This document shows positions 1 to 8,516 of a DNA stretch of 12,343 nucleotides, in pieces. The stretch's first letter is position 1. Each line of letters begins with the position of its first letter. The stretch is from positions 1 through 12,343 of the forward strand of contig JAVBNP010000020.1 of the NCBI GenBank assembly GCA_031551455.1, read 5' to 3'. A program made the position numbers and the translations under genes. A model generated the notes under the pieces. The model did no database searches. It was not told the origin of the DNA and saw only the letters and a list, made by a program, of their open reading frames with translations. This DNA comes from JAIRLS01 sp031551455. Its GTDB lineage: Bacteria > Bacteroidota > Bacteroidia > Bacteroidales > UBA4181.

Positions 1-75
1 TTCCCGATCATACGGGTGATATTCCAACCAATCCTCACGAGATATGCTGGATAAACGGGGAGAAAAAATTTTCAT
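1..75 (-). CDS. Start of an unidentified leftward gene (25 codons, cut by window edge)
   Basis: An open frame runs leftward from an ATG at 73-75 to the window edge without a stop, giving a peptide that begins MKIFSPRLSS and continues through REDWLEYHPYDRE. It is too short to place in a family. The mix of charged and aromatic residues reads like real protein, and the divergent arrangement with tgt leaves room for a promoter, with a TAnnTTTG match about 50 bases upstream. No signal peptide is seen: the N-terminus is basic but not followed by a hydrophobic run. The call rests only on an open frame, a plausible start and the lack of any other explanation for this end. A chance open frame of 25 codons is possible. 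Confidence 0.45.
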   Translation of the reverse strand, partial: MKIFSPRLSSISREDWLEYHPYDRE

Positions 76-127
76 GTAATCATCCTTTTGTAAGTTACAA
101 GTTCATTTCGGTTGATAACAATTCATG

Positions 128-135
128 CAAAAATA
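128..135 (-). promoter_or_regulatory. Candidate -7 promoter element for the leftward partial gene
   Basis: On the minus strand these bases read TATTTTTG, matching the Bacteroidota -7 consensus TAnnTTTG. The element lies about 50 bases upstream of the ATG at 75. No convincing TTG -33 element was found at the usual spacing, so this is a weak call in an AT-rich stretch. Confidence 0.3.
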
Positions 136-223
136 ATCAAATTCGAATAAAAAGCGGTGAAAAATTTTCTTTTACATACGGACGCCTTTACCGACCGGTA
201 TCGAGATATGGCGTAATTTCGGA

Positions 224-256
224 TTGATCGACATTTATATAAAAAGTCTATATTTG
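224..256 (+). promoter_or_regulatory. Promoter of the tgt-permease operon
   Basis: TATATTTG at 249-256 is a full match to the Bacteroidota -7 consensus TAnnTTTG. A TTG at 224-226 could be the -33 element, although the 22-base gap is slightly longer than usual. The element ends 17 bases before the tgt start codon, which implies a very short leader. No ribosome binding site is visible before the start, which is common in this phylum. Confidence 0.6.
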
Positions 257-273
257 CAAATAAAATCGAATAA

Positions 274-1404
274 GTGAAATTTCGGATAACCGATTACGAT
301 AAGGAAAGTTCGGCTCGATGCGGGGTTGTCTCAACCGATCACGGCGAGATCGAAACGCCCGTATTTATGCCCGTCGGAACACAAGGTACGGTAAAAGGAA
401 TCAATCAGCGCGACTTAGCCGATGATGTTCGGGCACAAATCATTCTCGGGAACACGTATCATTTATACCTTCGCCCCGGTATGGAAACGTTGCGGGGAGC
501 GGGTGGGTTACATCGTTTTATCGGATGGAATCGCCCCATATTAACCGACAGCGGCGGATTTCAAGTTTTTTCGCTTTCGGATATTCGTAAATTGAAAGAA
601 GACGGTGCGGAATTTCGTTCGCATATCGACGGCGCCAAACATTTTTTTACTCCCGAAAGCGTTACGGATATTCAACGAACCATTGGCGCCGACATCGTGA
701 TGGCTTTTGACGAATGTACCCCTTACCCTGCCGATTGGCAATATGCCAAGTCATCCATGGAGCGGACGCTTCGTTGGTTGAAGCGCGGGTTAAAGCGCTT
801 CGCCGAAACCGATCCCGAATACGATTACTCGCAGGCATTTTTCCCCATCGTACAAGGCAGCATATATCCCGAACTACGACGACAATCGGCCGAAGAAACC
901 GCGGCAGCGGATTGCCCGGGCAACGCCATCGGCGGATTGGCTGTAGGGGAACCGGCAGACCAAATGTATGAAATGATCGAATTGGTTAACGGCATTCTTC
1001 CCCAAGGCAAGCCGCGTTATTTGATGGGCGTGGGAACTCCCGTCAACATTTTGGAATCGATCGCTTTGGGCGTCGACATGTTCGATTGTGTCATGCCGAC
1101 GCGCAACGGGCGCAACGGTTCAATATTCACGCGCAACGGTCCGATCAATATCAAAAACGAAAAATGGAAAAATGATTATTCGCCCATCGAGGAAGGAGGA
1201 GCTTCTTTTGTCGATGAAATGTTCTCGAAAGCATATCTGCGCCATTTAGTTATTTCCGGAGAAATGCTCGGGGCGCAAATTTCCAGCCTGCACAATGTCG
1301 CTTTTTATACGTGGCTGACGCGCGAAGCACAAGCAAAGATAAAAGAGGGTACGTTTTTACCGTGGAAACGAGAGATGGTTGAAAAATTATCCACTAAAGC
1401 ATGA
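274..1404 (+). CDS. tgt: Queuine/preQ1 tRNA-guanine transglycosylase
   Basis: Tgt exchanges guanine at the wobble position (34) of GUN-anticodon tRNAs for a queuosine precursor; in most bacteria this is preQ1. At 376 residues it has the usual bacterial length. The start is GTG, placed just after a good -7 element. Family motifs are in order: GTQGTVKG (35-42), NTYHLYLRPG (60-69), TDSGGFQ (91-97, with D92), FDECTP (145-150, with D146), IVQGS (192-196), GGLAVGEP (220-227) and FDCVMPTRNGRNG (270-282). D271 corresponds to the nucleophilic aspartate. The usual CxCxxC zinc ligands near residue 310 are absent: G309, S311 and D314 sit there, while the partner H340 is kept. The stop overlaps the start of the downstream permease gene. 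Assignment to the family is near certain; preQ1 rather than queuine as substrate is inferred. Confidence 0.97.
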   Translation: MKFRITDYDKESSARCGVVSTDHGEIETPVFMPVGTQGTVKGINQRDLADDVRAQIILGNTYHLYLRPGMETLRGAGGLHRFIGWNRPILTDSGGFQVFSLSDIRKLKEDGAEFRSHIDGAKHFFTPESVTDIQRTIGADIVMAFDECTPYPADWQYAKSSMERTLRWLKRGLKRFAETDPEYDYSQAFFPIVQGSIYPELRRQSAEETAAADCPGNAIGGLAVGEPADQMYEMIELVNGILPQGKPRYLMGVGTPVNILESIALGVDMFDCVMPTRNGRNGSIFTRNGPINIKNEKWKNDYSPIEEGGASFVDEMFSKAYLRHLVISGEMLGAQISSLHNVAFYTWLTREAQAKIKEGTFLPWKREMVEKLSTKA

Positions 1405-2504
1405 AGGGGTTGCGAACATTTAAATTAGGCATTCTTGACGGCTATATCATCAAGAAGTTTCTCGGAACATTCTTCCTTGCAATGTTGTTGATCATCATTA
1501 TTACCGTTGTCTTCGACATCTCGGAAAAGATCGACGACTTTATCGAAAAAAAGGCCACGCTGAAAGCCATCATTTTTGAATATTACGTCAATTTCATTCC
1601 GTATTTCGTTACGCTGTTCAGTTCGTTGTTTACGTTCATCACGGTAATCTTTTTCACCTCCAAAATGGCGTATCAAAGCGAAATTATTGCCATTTTGAGC
1701 AGTGGTATCAGTTTCAATCGGTTTTTATATCCTTATTTTATCGGTGCATGTATTTTGGCCGGCTTTTCGTTCGTATTGAACGACATAATTATACCTCCCG
1801 CCAATAAACGACGATTTGAATTCGAGGAGACATACATCAAATCCCCCATCAGCTACATGCAGCAAAACGTGCACAAACAAGTAGAGCCGGGGTTATACGT
1901 GTATTTTGAATCGTTCAGCAATGCATCGGAAACAGCCTATCGGTTCTCGATGGAACGATACGAGGGCGACCGCATGACATCCAAACTGATATCGGAAAGC
2001 GCGTTATGGGATAAGGAAAAAGAAAAGTGGCGCATCAAAAATTACTACGTCAGAAATATCGATTCGTTGGGACATGAAACGTTGAGCGTCGGAGCAAGCC
2101 TCGATACCACAATCAATTTGCACCCTTCCGAGTTCAAACGGCGCGACAATTTTGTCGAAACCATGAACATCTCCGAATTGAGGGATTTTATCGACAATCT
2201 TCGGTTGCAAGGAGCGGATAATATCAATTTGTACGTTATTGAGTTGAACAAGCGCGTTGCTTTTCCCTTTTCCACGTTTATTCTGACGTTAATCGGCGTA
2301 AGTTTATCGACCCGCAAAGTACGCGGCGGCATCGGCATACATATTGCCATCGGTCTTGCCGTCAGCTTCATCTACATTCTGTTCATGCAATTTTCCTCCG
2401 AATTTGCCACAAAAGGGAATCTCAGTCCCGTTTTGGCAGCATGGGTTCCGAATATTATTTTCGGTATCGTGGGTCTTTTCCTGTACCGCTTGGCGCCCAA
2501 ATAG
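1401..2504 (+). CDS. LptF/LptG family permease (YjgP/YjgQ type), LPS export
   Basis: This is a 367-residue inner-membrane protein of the family whose members, LptF and LptG, form with LptB the ABC transporter that extracts lipopolysaccharide from the inner membrane and feeds it to the periplasmic bridge. Three N-terminal hydrophobic segments (about 20-38, 65-86, 107-127) and three C-terminal ones (about 287-302, 311-331, 342-362) flank a large soluble region (about 130-280) expected to be the periplasmic beta-jellyroll. The stretch with RVAFPFS and STRKVRGG (285-310) matches the conserved second half of the family. Its ATG overlaps the tgt stop as ATGA, so the two are very probably translated from one message. 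This pairing is, from memory, common in Bacteroidales. Whether it is functionally LptF or LptG cannot be told here, so no symbol is given. Confidence 0.9.
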   Translation: MKGLRTFKLGILDGYIIKKFLGTFFLAMLLIIIITVVFDISEKIDDFIEKKATLKAIIFEYYVNFIPYFVTLFSSLFTFITVIFFTSKMAYQSEIIAILSSGISFNRFLYPYFIGACILAGFSFVLNDIIIPPANKRRFEFEETYIKSPISYMQQNVHKQVEPGLYVYFESFSNASETAYRFSMERYEGDRMTSKLISESALWDKEKEKWRIKNYYVRNIDSLGHETLSVGASLDTTINLHPSEFKRRDNFVETMNISELRDFIDNLRLQGADNINLYVIELNKRVAFPFSTFILTLIGVSLSTRKVRGGIGIHIAIGLAVSFIYILFMQFSSEFATKGNLSPVLAAWVPNIIFGIVGLFLYRLAPK

Positions 2505-2554
2505 GAAATTTTCGGGGATCAAATTCGGATATATATTAAGTCCGATTTTACACG

Positions 2555-2589
2555 AAAACCTATCGGGTTTTAAAAACCCGATAGGTTTT
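2555..2589. terminator. Palindromic terminator after the tgt-permease operon
   Basis: A perfect 17-bp inverted repeat (2555-2571 and 2573-2589) lies 50 bases after the permease stop. A realistic fold has a 13-bp stem, AAAACCTATCGGG against CCCGATAGGTTTT, around an AT-only loop of nine bases. The symmetric A and T runs at the stem base would allow termination in both directions, but the T run after the stem is only four bases. Confidence 0.75.
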
Positions 2590-3227
2590 GACGCGATTTT
2601 TATAAGCATTTACAAAAGCCATACAGACCACCTTCATGGTCAGATTGGTTACATAACACCATTTTACGACATCCTTTACTCCAAATGCCTACATTTCAAA
2701 AGCTGCTCGAAAATCCGACAAATAACACGGCAATCATACAAATAAAATAGAACTTGCGCCTTTCAGAGTTATTTTATATAAAACAAACTCGGTTAAAAAC
2801 GGACAGGGTTATCGGACAAAAACAAATACGACTCTTTACCGTTTTCGAAATGATATTTTTATTTCGTCGTTAACCGAATTTTTAACTGATGTTCATCGAA
2901 ACAATATCTCGACGTATGCCTCGTAAGAATCATTCCCAACTTTAAACAACCCGGTTATAAAAAAGCGGACAAAATTTTCACATTTTATAAAAATAATATT
3001 AACTTTGCATGGTGTATAATAAACATTTGTTGCAAATCGGTATAAGGCGATCCGAATAATCTTATCGGAGCAAAAATTTAAACGCATTGATATTATCAAA
3101 TTGCTTTTCAATTGTTTATTGGATTGACAAATAATGGCCGTCGGATTGCGGATGAACTTTACACGGCATTTTCTTATTGCTTAATTTTTGAGATTAATTG
3201 ATTTACCGGACTATCCGGCGTTGAAGT
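2590..3227. other. AT-rich intergenic region without a recognisable gene
   Basis: About 640 bases separate the terminator from the first sensor gene. I see no tRNA-like T-arm, no known structured RNA and no convincing coding frame. A 72-codon leftward frame (2893-3111) has low-complexity, AT-driven composition and was rejected. The region holds a good -7 element at 3000-3007, a weak hairpin (CGAAAT at 2846-2851 with ATTTCG at 2861-2866), and a small hairpin (CCGGA, loop CTA, TCCGG; 3206-3218) that ends nine bases before the ATG at 3228. It may be a long regulatory leader or the remains of a decayed gene. Confidence 0.5.
3000..3007 (+). promoter_or_regulatory. Candidate -7 element upstream of the sensor pair
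   Basis: TAACTTTG matches TAnnTTTG exactly. Transcription from here would give a leader of roughly 210 bases before the ATG at 3228. A clear TTG at the -33 position is missing; only a TTTTCA run is nearby. A second near match, TAATTTTTG at 3182-3190, has one base too many between its halves. Confidence 0.4.
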
Positions 3228-5057
3228 ATGAAATGTGTTGCTGCCATATTAATTTGGATATGTGTTTTTTGTTCGGCCTTTTCCGTCGATCGGGGAGCGA
3301 ATTTTCCGGGCAAAGGGATTGAATTTTACGCTGCAACCGTACGGCAAAAGTACATCAACGAAGAATCCGTCGACATTTCGAAAGAATACGCGTTAAAAAT
3401 CAAAGAAAAGGCCGAGGCAGAAGGAAACAAATTATTGTCGGCCGAATGTTCCCTGTTTTTGGCGCAAATTTGTTATCTGCAAGGCGAATACAAAAAATCT
3501 TTGTCGTACGTGCAACCGATCCCGACCGAAGCGAAAAAATTAAACAATAATGTATTGATGGCCGGGGCCTACGAGATGATGGGACATCTGTATTATTTGT
3601 TCAGCCCGGAACGTGCGCAATTTTATTATCGAATGTCTTGGGATTATTCCGAAAAATCGGACAGCATCAATGCCGTCATAAGCAGTTTGAGTAACTACTC
3701 CTTGTTGCAACGAAACCCCGAAAGAGCATCGAATTATTTGTTCGACATCCGAACCGAAATGCTTAATTCGGAACAACGCGCCAAAATCGGTTATTTAATC
3801 GCACGCTCGTTAATTGACGAAAATCGAATCGACGAAGCCGAATCGTATTTGGGCCCGTTGAAAGATTATCTTTCCGGCATATCCGGAGAATCCTTTCACC
3901 GCGCATTATATTTTCGGGAAATGGCTGTTCTGGCATTGAAAAGAGGACGACCGGAAGAAGCAAAAATCTACTTGGCCGAAAGCAACCGAATAACGGACCG
4001 GAATAAGTTTGTCTTGGTAAAAGCGCACAATTTCGGAATTGCATCGAATATCGAAAAGACGCTCGGGAACCGATACGGAACATTGGCTTTTTACAAAGAC
4101 AGTGTCGCGTTGCGGGACAGCATCATGAATACTGCCGATAACCGGGAGCTCGGAAACGAATTGGTGATAAACTTGATCAAGGATCTGTCCGATCGGAGCA
4201 TCATCGACCGACAAGAAAGTAGACCCATCACTTCCCGATCAATTGCTGTTTTGATGACGCTCATATTAATCATCGGAGCATCCATATTGTATTATTTGAA
4301 AAGTTCGAATTCCCGCAAACCGGAAAAACAAGATCGTACGGAAGCGGAGAAAAAAAACGAACCCCCGGATACCGATCCGAATTTAAAAGAACATTTGCTG
4401 AAAATCATGTTTCGGTACAAAAACGGCGTAAATCATTGCATCAAACAAATGACCGAAACCGCCGAAACTCCGGAAAAACATCAAGCAATCCGATATTTCG
4501 ACAATTGGGGGAAAAGCATGAAAGATGCCGATAAATTTATCGATGACTTAATGCATTTGACCGAAAAACGTCCGAATATGACGGCACAAAGAAAGTATTT
4601 TCGGATACGCCCCGTTACGGAACGAGTCGTTCATTTGCACAAAATCATCTGTGCCGCCAAGCGCCTCAATTTTGACATCGATATCGATGAGGCGATCGAA
4701 GCGTATGGCGACGAAACATTATTTGCCGTTGCAACGGAACATCTGATGCACAAAACAACCAAAAACGGGTTGTCCGACGGCACCGTTCGGGTGTCGGCAA
4801 AATACGTCGGAAACGATGTCGTTATTCAAATTACCGATCCCGACAATCGGGAAATGTCCGTCGAGAAGAAAATATTCATGCAACGGGTACAATCGATCGA
4901 TCCGAACGGAGAATACACAAAAACCGCCGACGGCGATTTCAATGTTTGTGCGGAGTTTGTCCGCCGCAACAACGGAAAAATCGGACTTGAAATCGATCCT
5001 GAATCGGGGACGTCTTACCGCATCGGCATTCCGAAATACGAAAATACGAACGCATGA
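3228..5057 (+). CDS. TPR-like membrane sensor with degenerate histidine-kinase-like domain (first of a tandem pair)
   Basis: The 609-residue protein begins with a probable signal peptide (about 1-19, ending CSAFS). A mainly helical region (about 30-300) follows with TPR-like helix pairs rich in alternating small and aromatic residues, such as LAQICYLQGEYKKSLSYV. One membrane segment lies at about 338-357. The cytoplasmic tail (about 385-602) has the outline of a histidine kinase: a helical pair, then an ATPase-like fold ending in RRNNGKIGLEIDPESGTSY, which parallels the usual G2-box region. Key residues are missing. H508 stands at the N-box asparagine position, the G1 motif is reduced to D537-P, and the G2 glycines are gone. 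H403 is not conserved in the paralogue. The layout recalls Bacteroidales DUF5112/DUF5113 proteins, but I could not verify this. The stop overlaps the next start as ATGA. I infer a sensor or scaffold role; ligand and partner are unknown. Confidence 0.75.
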   Translation: MKCVAAILIWICVFCSAFSVDRGANFPGKGIEFYAATVRQKYINEESVDISKEYALKIKEKAEAEGNKLLSAECSLFLAQICYLQGEYKKSLSYVQPIPTEAKKLNNNVLMAGAYEMMGHLYYLFSPERAQFYYRMSWDYSEKSDSINAVISSLSNYSLLQRNPERASNYLFDIRTEMLNSEQRAKIGYLIARSLIDENRIDEAESYLGPLKDYLSGISGESFHRALYFREMAVLALKRGRPEEAKIYLAESNRITDRNKFVLVKAHNFGIASNIEKTLGNRYGTLAFYKDSVALRDSIMNTADNRELGNELVINLIKDLSDRSIIDRQESRPITSRSIAVLMTLILIIGASILYYLKSSNSRKPEKQDRTEAEKKNEPPDTDPNLKEHLLKIMFRYKNGVNHCIKQMTETAETPEKHQAIRYFDNWGKSMKDADKFIDDLMHLTEKRPNMTAQRKYFRIRPVTERVVHLHKIICAAKRLNFDIDIDEAIEAYGDETLFAVATEHLMHKTTKNGLSDGTVRVSAKYVGNDVVIQITDPDNREMSVEKKIFMQRVQSIDPNGEYTKTADGDFNVCAEFVRRNNGKIGLEIDPESGTSYRIGIPKYENTNA

Positions 5058-6883
5058 CGCTCTCGGGAAAACATATAAATCGATTATTGTTTTCGGCCGC
5101 AGTCACTTGCCTGTTGTTTACGGTCGAAGCGCAACCGACGGACGAAAACATGCCCGTTCCGACCGACACCGCCTATATCGAAATGTTAAAACGACGTATC
5201 GGAAAAGAAGTTTTCCCGGTGAAACAAAAACAGGATCTTTTGAAATTGGAAGATATCGCTCAACGGATTGATGATAAAGAATTGTCGGCCTTTTCGTGTA
5301 AACAATTGGCGCAAATTTCCTCGCTCCAAGCCGAATACCGGCAAACGATCAAATATCTGCAAAAAGTGATTCCTTACTTTGAACATACCGGTAACAAAAA
5401 GGCTTTGGTCGAATGTTATTGCATCTTGGGAAACATGTATTCCCTGCTCAGCATTGAATATGCCGATTCGTATTATCTGAAAGCTTCGAAATATGCCGAC
5501 CCGTCCGATTCCGTTGACATCTTGATCAGTCGGTCAGTTATGGCAATTTATCCCGAATCCGAATTCGACAAGAAAGACCCTGCCCGATTATTCATCGGCA
5601 AAAAATTAAACGAAACGCAAGCGGGATGTGTCAATTATTTGATTGCCCATGCGCTGGTGAACGAAAAAAAATTTACGGAAGCGTTTCCGTATCTCGAAAA
5701 GGCGGCAGATTGTTTCTCCGAAATACCCGAACGATCATACATGGACGCTTTGTGCAAAAACGAATTTGCACGGTGGTACATCGGACAAAACGATTTCGAA
5801 AAAGCAAAACGATATTTGGCCGAAAGCAGGACCGTATGCGAACGAGATCATTTTATGCCGGCCTTGATGCATAATCTTAGGCTGACATCCGAAGCGGAAC
5901 AAGCGGAAGGCGATGAGTTGAAATCGTTGTCGACCTATAAAGCATACATCGGTTTGCGCGACGACATTTTGGGAATGAACACCGCACAACCGCTCACGGA
6001 TGTGTTGATGAGTAATTTGCTTTTGACTGACGGAAAACGGGCCGACAACTCGCGGGACAAGGTTTATCGCATATTTTTCATCGCTTTGTTGGCCGTTTTT
6101 ACGATCGGGACGGCCGTATTGTTCCATCTGAGAACCCGAGTTCGGTATCACGGGGACGGCCGGCACATCTTGGCGGACATGCGCGAAAAAGAAACAAAGA
6201 TGAATACCGCGCCGCAATGGAAACAATATGTTTCGAAAATCATGCTCTCCTACAAAAAAGGATTGGATTATTGCATTAACCGACTTTCGGAAAAAGATGT
6301 CGAATCCGCGTTGAAAAACTTGAATCGATACATCGACGAAACCAATCTGTTTCTCGAAAAGGTGAAAGAACGGATGGATATTTGGCCCTATGCGGATATT
6401 CGAAAGACAACGTTTGCCGCTCGCGAGTCGGTCGATACCGTGGTACACATGCGCGAAATTGGCTTTGCGGAAAAAAGACTTTGCGTCGTAAATGAAATCT
6501 CCGAAAATACCGTTGTTTTCGGAGATAAAATCTTTTTTGCCGTCGCATTCGATTATTTGTTGTTCCGAACGATGGAAAACGCAAACATTGCCGGCATCAT
6601 TACCTTATCGGAACGCACGGAAGGCGACAAGGTTGTTTTTCTCGTTTCCGATCCCGCACACCGAACCGATCCCAAAGAAAAAGAAGTATTCGACGAACAA
6701 GTAAAAATCGGGATTTCCGAACATGAACACATGCATTCGATTTCCGGCGATTTGGGTGTTTGTATGGAATGCGTGTATCAAAACAACGGTTTCGTTCGGC
6801 TCGAATGTGTTGCTGACGGTGGCACACGGTATTGCCTCGGCATGCCGAAACAAAAACCGACCGATACTGTAAGGAAAACATAA
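5054..6883 (+). CDS. TPR-like membrane sensor with degenerate histidine-kinase-like domain (second of a tandem pair)
   Basis: This paralogue of the preceding gene has exactly the same length, 609 residues, and the same architecture: signal peptide (1-26, cleavage after VEA), TPR-like helices (about 40-310), one membrane segment (about 338-357) and a cytoplasmic kinase-like tail (about 385-597). Matching landmarks include KRYLAES (251-257; KIYLAES in the partner), KIMLSYKKGLDYC (395-407) and GDLGVC with QNNGF near 565-580. The pair has clearly diverged, more than the permeases further on. Here F504 replaces the N-box asparagine, D533-P is all that remains of the G1 motif, and Y406 stands where the partner has H403. 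ATP binding and phosphotransfer are therefore doubtful in both. Translation is probably coupled through the ATGA overlap, which would favour equal amounts and perhaps a heterodimer. No response regulator lies in the window. Confidence 0.75.
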   Translation: MTLSGKHINRLLFSAAVTCLLFTVEAQPTDENMPVPTDTAYIEMLKRRIGKEVFPVKQKQDLLKLEDIAQRIDDKELSAFSCKQLAQISSLQAEYRQTIKYLQKVIPYFEHTGNKKALVECYCILGNMYSLLSIEYADSYYLKASKYADPSDSVDILISRSVMAIYPESEFDKKDPARLFIGKKLNETQAGCVNYLIAHALVNEKKFTEAFPYLEKAADCFSEIPERSYMDALCKNEFARWYIGQNDFEKAKRYLAESRTVCERDHFMPALMHNLRLTSEAEQAEGDELKSLSTYKAYIGLRDDILGMNTAQPLTDVLMSNLLLTDGKRADNSRDKVYRIFFIALLAVFTIGTAVLFHLRTRVRYHGDGRHILADMREKETKMNTAPQWKQYVSKIMLSYKKGLDYCINRLSEKDVESALKNLNRYIDETNLFLEKVKERMDIWPYADIRKTTFAARESVDTVVHMREIGFAEKRLCVVNEISENTVVFGDKIFFAVAFDYLLFRTMENANIAGIITLSERTEGDKVVFLVSDPAHRTDPKEKEVFDEQVKIGISEHEHMHSISGDLGVCMECVYQNNGFVRLECVADGGTRYCLGMPKQKPTDTVRKT

Positions 6884-7054
6884 AACGGTAAATATTATCG
6901 GGATGTTGACATTCGTCGAAAATCGGGATAATACAAATCGAATATTTTCGGTTGCCCGTTATGGTACAAGGACACCAAGCACCATCGAAAAATCATCTTT
7001 CGAAAAATCGGTTCTCTTTTACGGATATCGATTCGATCGCCATCATCAACGGCG

Positions 7055-8503
7055 TCATTTCCGATGCAGGTTGCTGTGCTTAATACCGTAAGTGAAATAG
7101 ATGATAAACCCGATAACGGACCAACCGATCAATCGTATCCAAGCGCTTCCCGGTAGTGCAATCATTTGGAGGATGCAAATCGCCGCGCCCAATAAGGGGA
7201 TGAAAGGAACAAGCGGTGTTTTGAACGGACGTTTCAAATCGGGTCGTGTCTTTCTCAATACCAAAATGGCGATGCACACGACGGTAAATGCCATGAGCGT
7301 ACCGATGGAAACCAACTCGCTGAGAACATGCAATGGAAACAATCCCGCAAAGATTCCCGTCGCGATGCTTGCAAATATCGTAGCATTGTGAGGAACACCA
7401 TGTTTTTTGTGCACTTTGGAAAACATCGGGGGTAATAATCCGTCTCGCGATATGGCATAATAGATGCGCGATTGTCCGAGCATCATCACCAGTATAACGG
7501 AACTGAGACCGGCGATGGCGCCCAATTTAATAAACGGACTCAACCATGCAAGGCCGGGACCGGTGCGATCAATGGCCAACGCTATCGGAGCGGGGACACC
7601 CAATTCCTTATAATTAACGATTCCCGTCAACACCGCCGTTACCACGAAATACAGAACGGCACAAATAATCAAAGACGCCAATATTCCTTTCGGCATGTCT
7701 TTCTGCGGATTTCGAGCTTCCTGCGCCGCGGTGGACAGTGCGTCGAATCCGAGATAAGCAAAAAACACGACACCCGCGCCGCGAAATATTCCGCTCCATC
7801 CGAAATGTCCGAAACTTCCGGTATTTTCGGGAATGTACGGTTTCCAATTGCCCGTGTCGATGTACGAGAGTCCGAAGCCGATGAACAGCAAAATAACGCC
7901 GACTTTAATCACGACAATAATATTGTTGATCATGGCCGACTGTTTGATACCGCCGATCAGCATGGCCGACACAATGCCCACGATGAAGATGGCGGGAAAA
8001 TTAACAATGCTTCCCGTCCATAACCATTGGTTATTCACATGGTCGAACGTTGAGTGCGTCAATTGCCACGGTATATGAATGTTCCATCCGTCGAGCAAAC
8101 TCATCATGTATCCCGACCATCCGACCGCTACGCTCGAACAAGTAAATAAGTATTCGAGAATCAACGTCCATCCGATAAACCAAGACGGAGCCTCGCCCAA
8201 AGTTGCATAACCATACGAATATACACTTCCCGCCACGGGAATCATGGCGGCAAATTCCGCGTAACAAAATGCGGCCATCACGCACCCGAGCGCCGACACA
8301 ACAAAAGAGATGGTGAGCGCCGGACCGGCGTATTCTGCCGCGGCCTGCCCCGTAATAACAAAAATGCCCGTCCCGACAATAGCTCCGATACCCAATGTAA
8401 CCAAATTGAATACCGAAAGATTACGCTTCAAACCTCCGTTGGCGTGATCCGATTCGTTGATCATGGCAGCAATGTCCTTTTTCTTAAACAGTTTATCTTT
8501 CAT
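7055..8503 (-). CDS. APC-superfamily amino acid permease (CAT/YfnA-like), copy A
   Basis: This 482-residue transporter should have about 12 membrane segments. Family hallmarks are GIGAIVGTGIF (38-48), the substrate-binding break in the first helix; FAYLGFDA (248-255) with QEARNPQKDMP (261-271) in and after helix 6; and GQSRIYYAISRDGLLPP (343-359). These place it with the cationic-amino-acid-transporter-like bacterial permeases such as Bacillus YfnA and YhdG. It probably imports an amino acid with protons; the substrate cannot be read. The ATG at 8501-8503 was chosen over one 17 codons upstream, because the copy B protein starts at the same point (MKDRLFKKK) and a -7 element lies just before it. 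Copy B differs by about 40 substitutions without gaps, roughly 91 percent identity by eye. Confidence 0.93.
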   Translation of the reverse strand: MKDKLFKKKDIAAMINESDHANGGLKRNLSVFNLVTLGIGAIVGTGIFVITGQAAAEYAGPALTISFVVSALGCVMAAFCYAEFAAMIPVAGSVYSYGYATLGEAPSWFIGWTLILEYLFTCSSVAVGWSGYMMSLLDGWNIHIPWQLTHSTFDHVNNQWLWTGSIVNFPAIFIVGIVSAMLIGGIKQSAMINNIIVVIKVGVILLFIGFGLSYIDTGNWKPYIPENTGSFGHFGWSGIFRGAGVVFFAYLGFDALSTAAQEARNPQKDMPKGILASLIICAVLYFVVTAVLTGIVNYKELGVPAPIALAIDRTGPGLAWLSPFIKLGAIAGLSSVILVMMLGQSRIYYAISRDGLLPPMFSKVHKKHGVPHNATIFASIATGIFAGLFPLHVLSELVSIGTLMAFTVVCIAILVLRKTRPDLKRPFKTPLVPFIPLLGAAICILQMIALPGSAWIRLIGWSVIGFIIYFTYGIKHSNLHRK

Positions 8504-8516
8504 AAATAAATTTTTG

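Noticed and set aside
2344..2745. Rightward 133-codon open frame overlapping the end of the LptF/LptG-type permease
   Set aside because: It starts inside the permease gene in another frame and runs through the terminator palindrome; no conserved motif is seen.
2893..3111. Leftward 72-codon open frame in the intergenic region
   Set aside because: Composition is AT-driven (many I, F, N, K), no family is recognisable, and no start signal is evident.
5735..6448. Leftward 237-codon open frame antisense to the second sensor gene
   Set aside because: It lies wholly within a gene with clear domain structure and a same-length paralogue. Its translation is rich in F, R, Q and H without recognisable motifs, as expected for a shadow frame.
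6884..7054. Possible small gene or terminator between the convergent sensor and permease genes
   Set aside because: The 62-codon rightward frame has no recognisable feature and enters the permease gene. Only a short direct repeat, TCGAAAAATC (6985-6994 and 7000-7009), was seen, with no stem-loop and T run.
7472..8023. Rightward 183-codon open frame antisense to permease copy A
   Set aside because: It is the complement of a conserved transporter gene. A related shadow frame appears in copy B, so its persistence only reflects the conserved sense strand.
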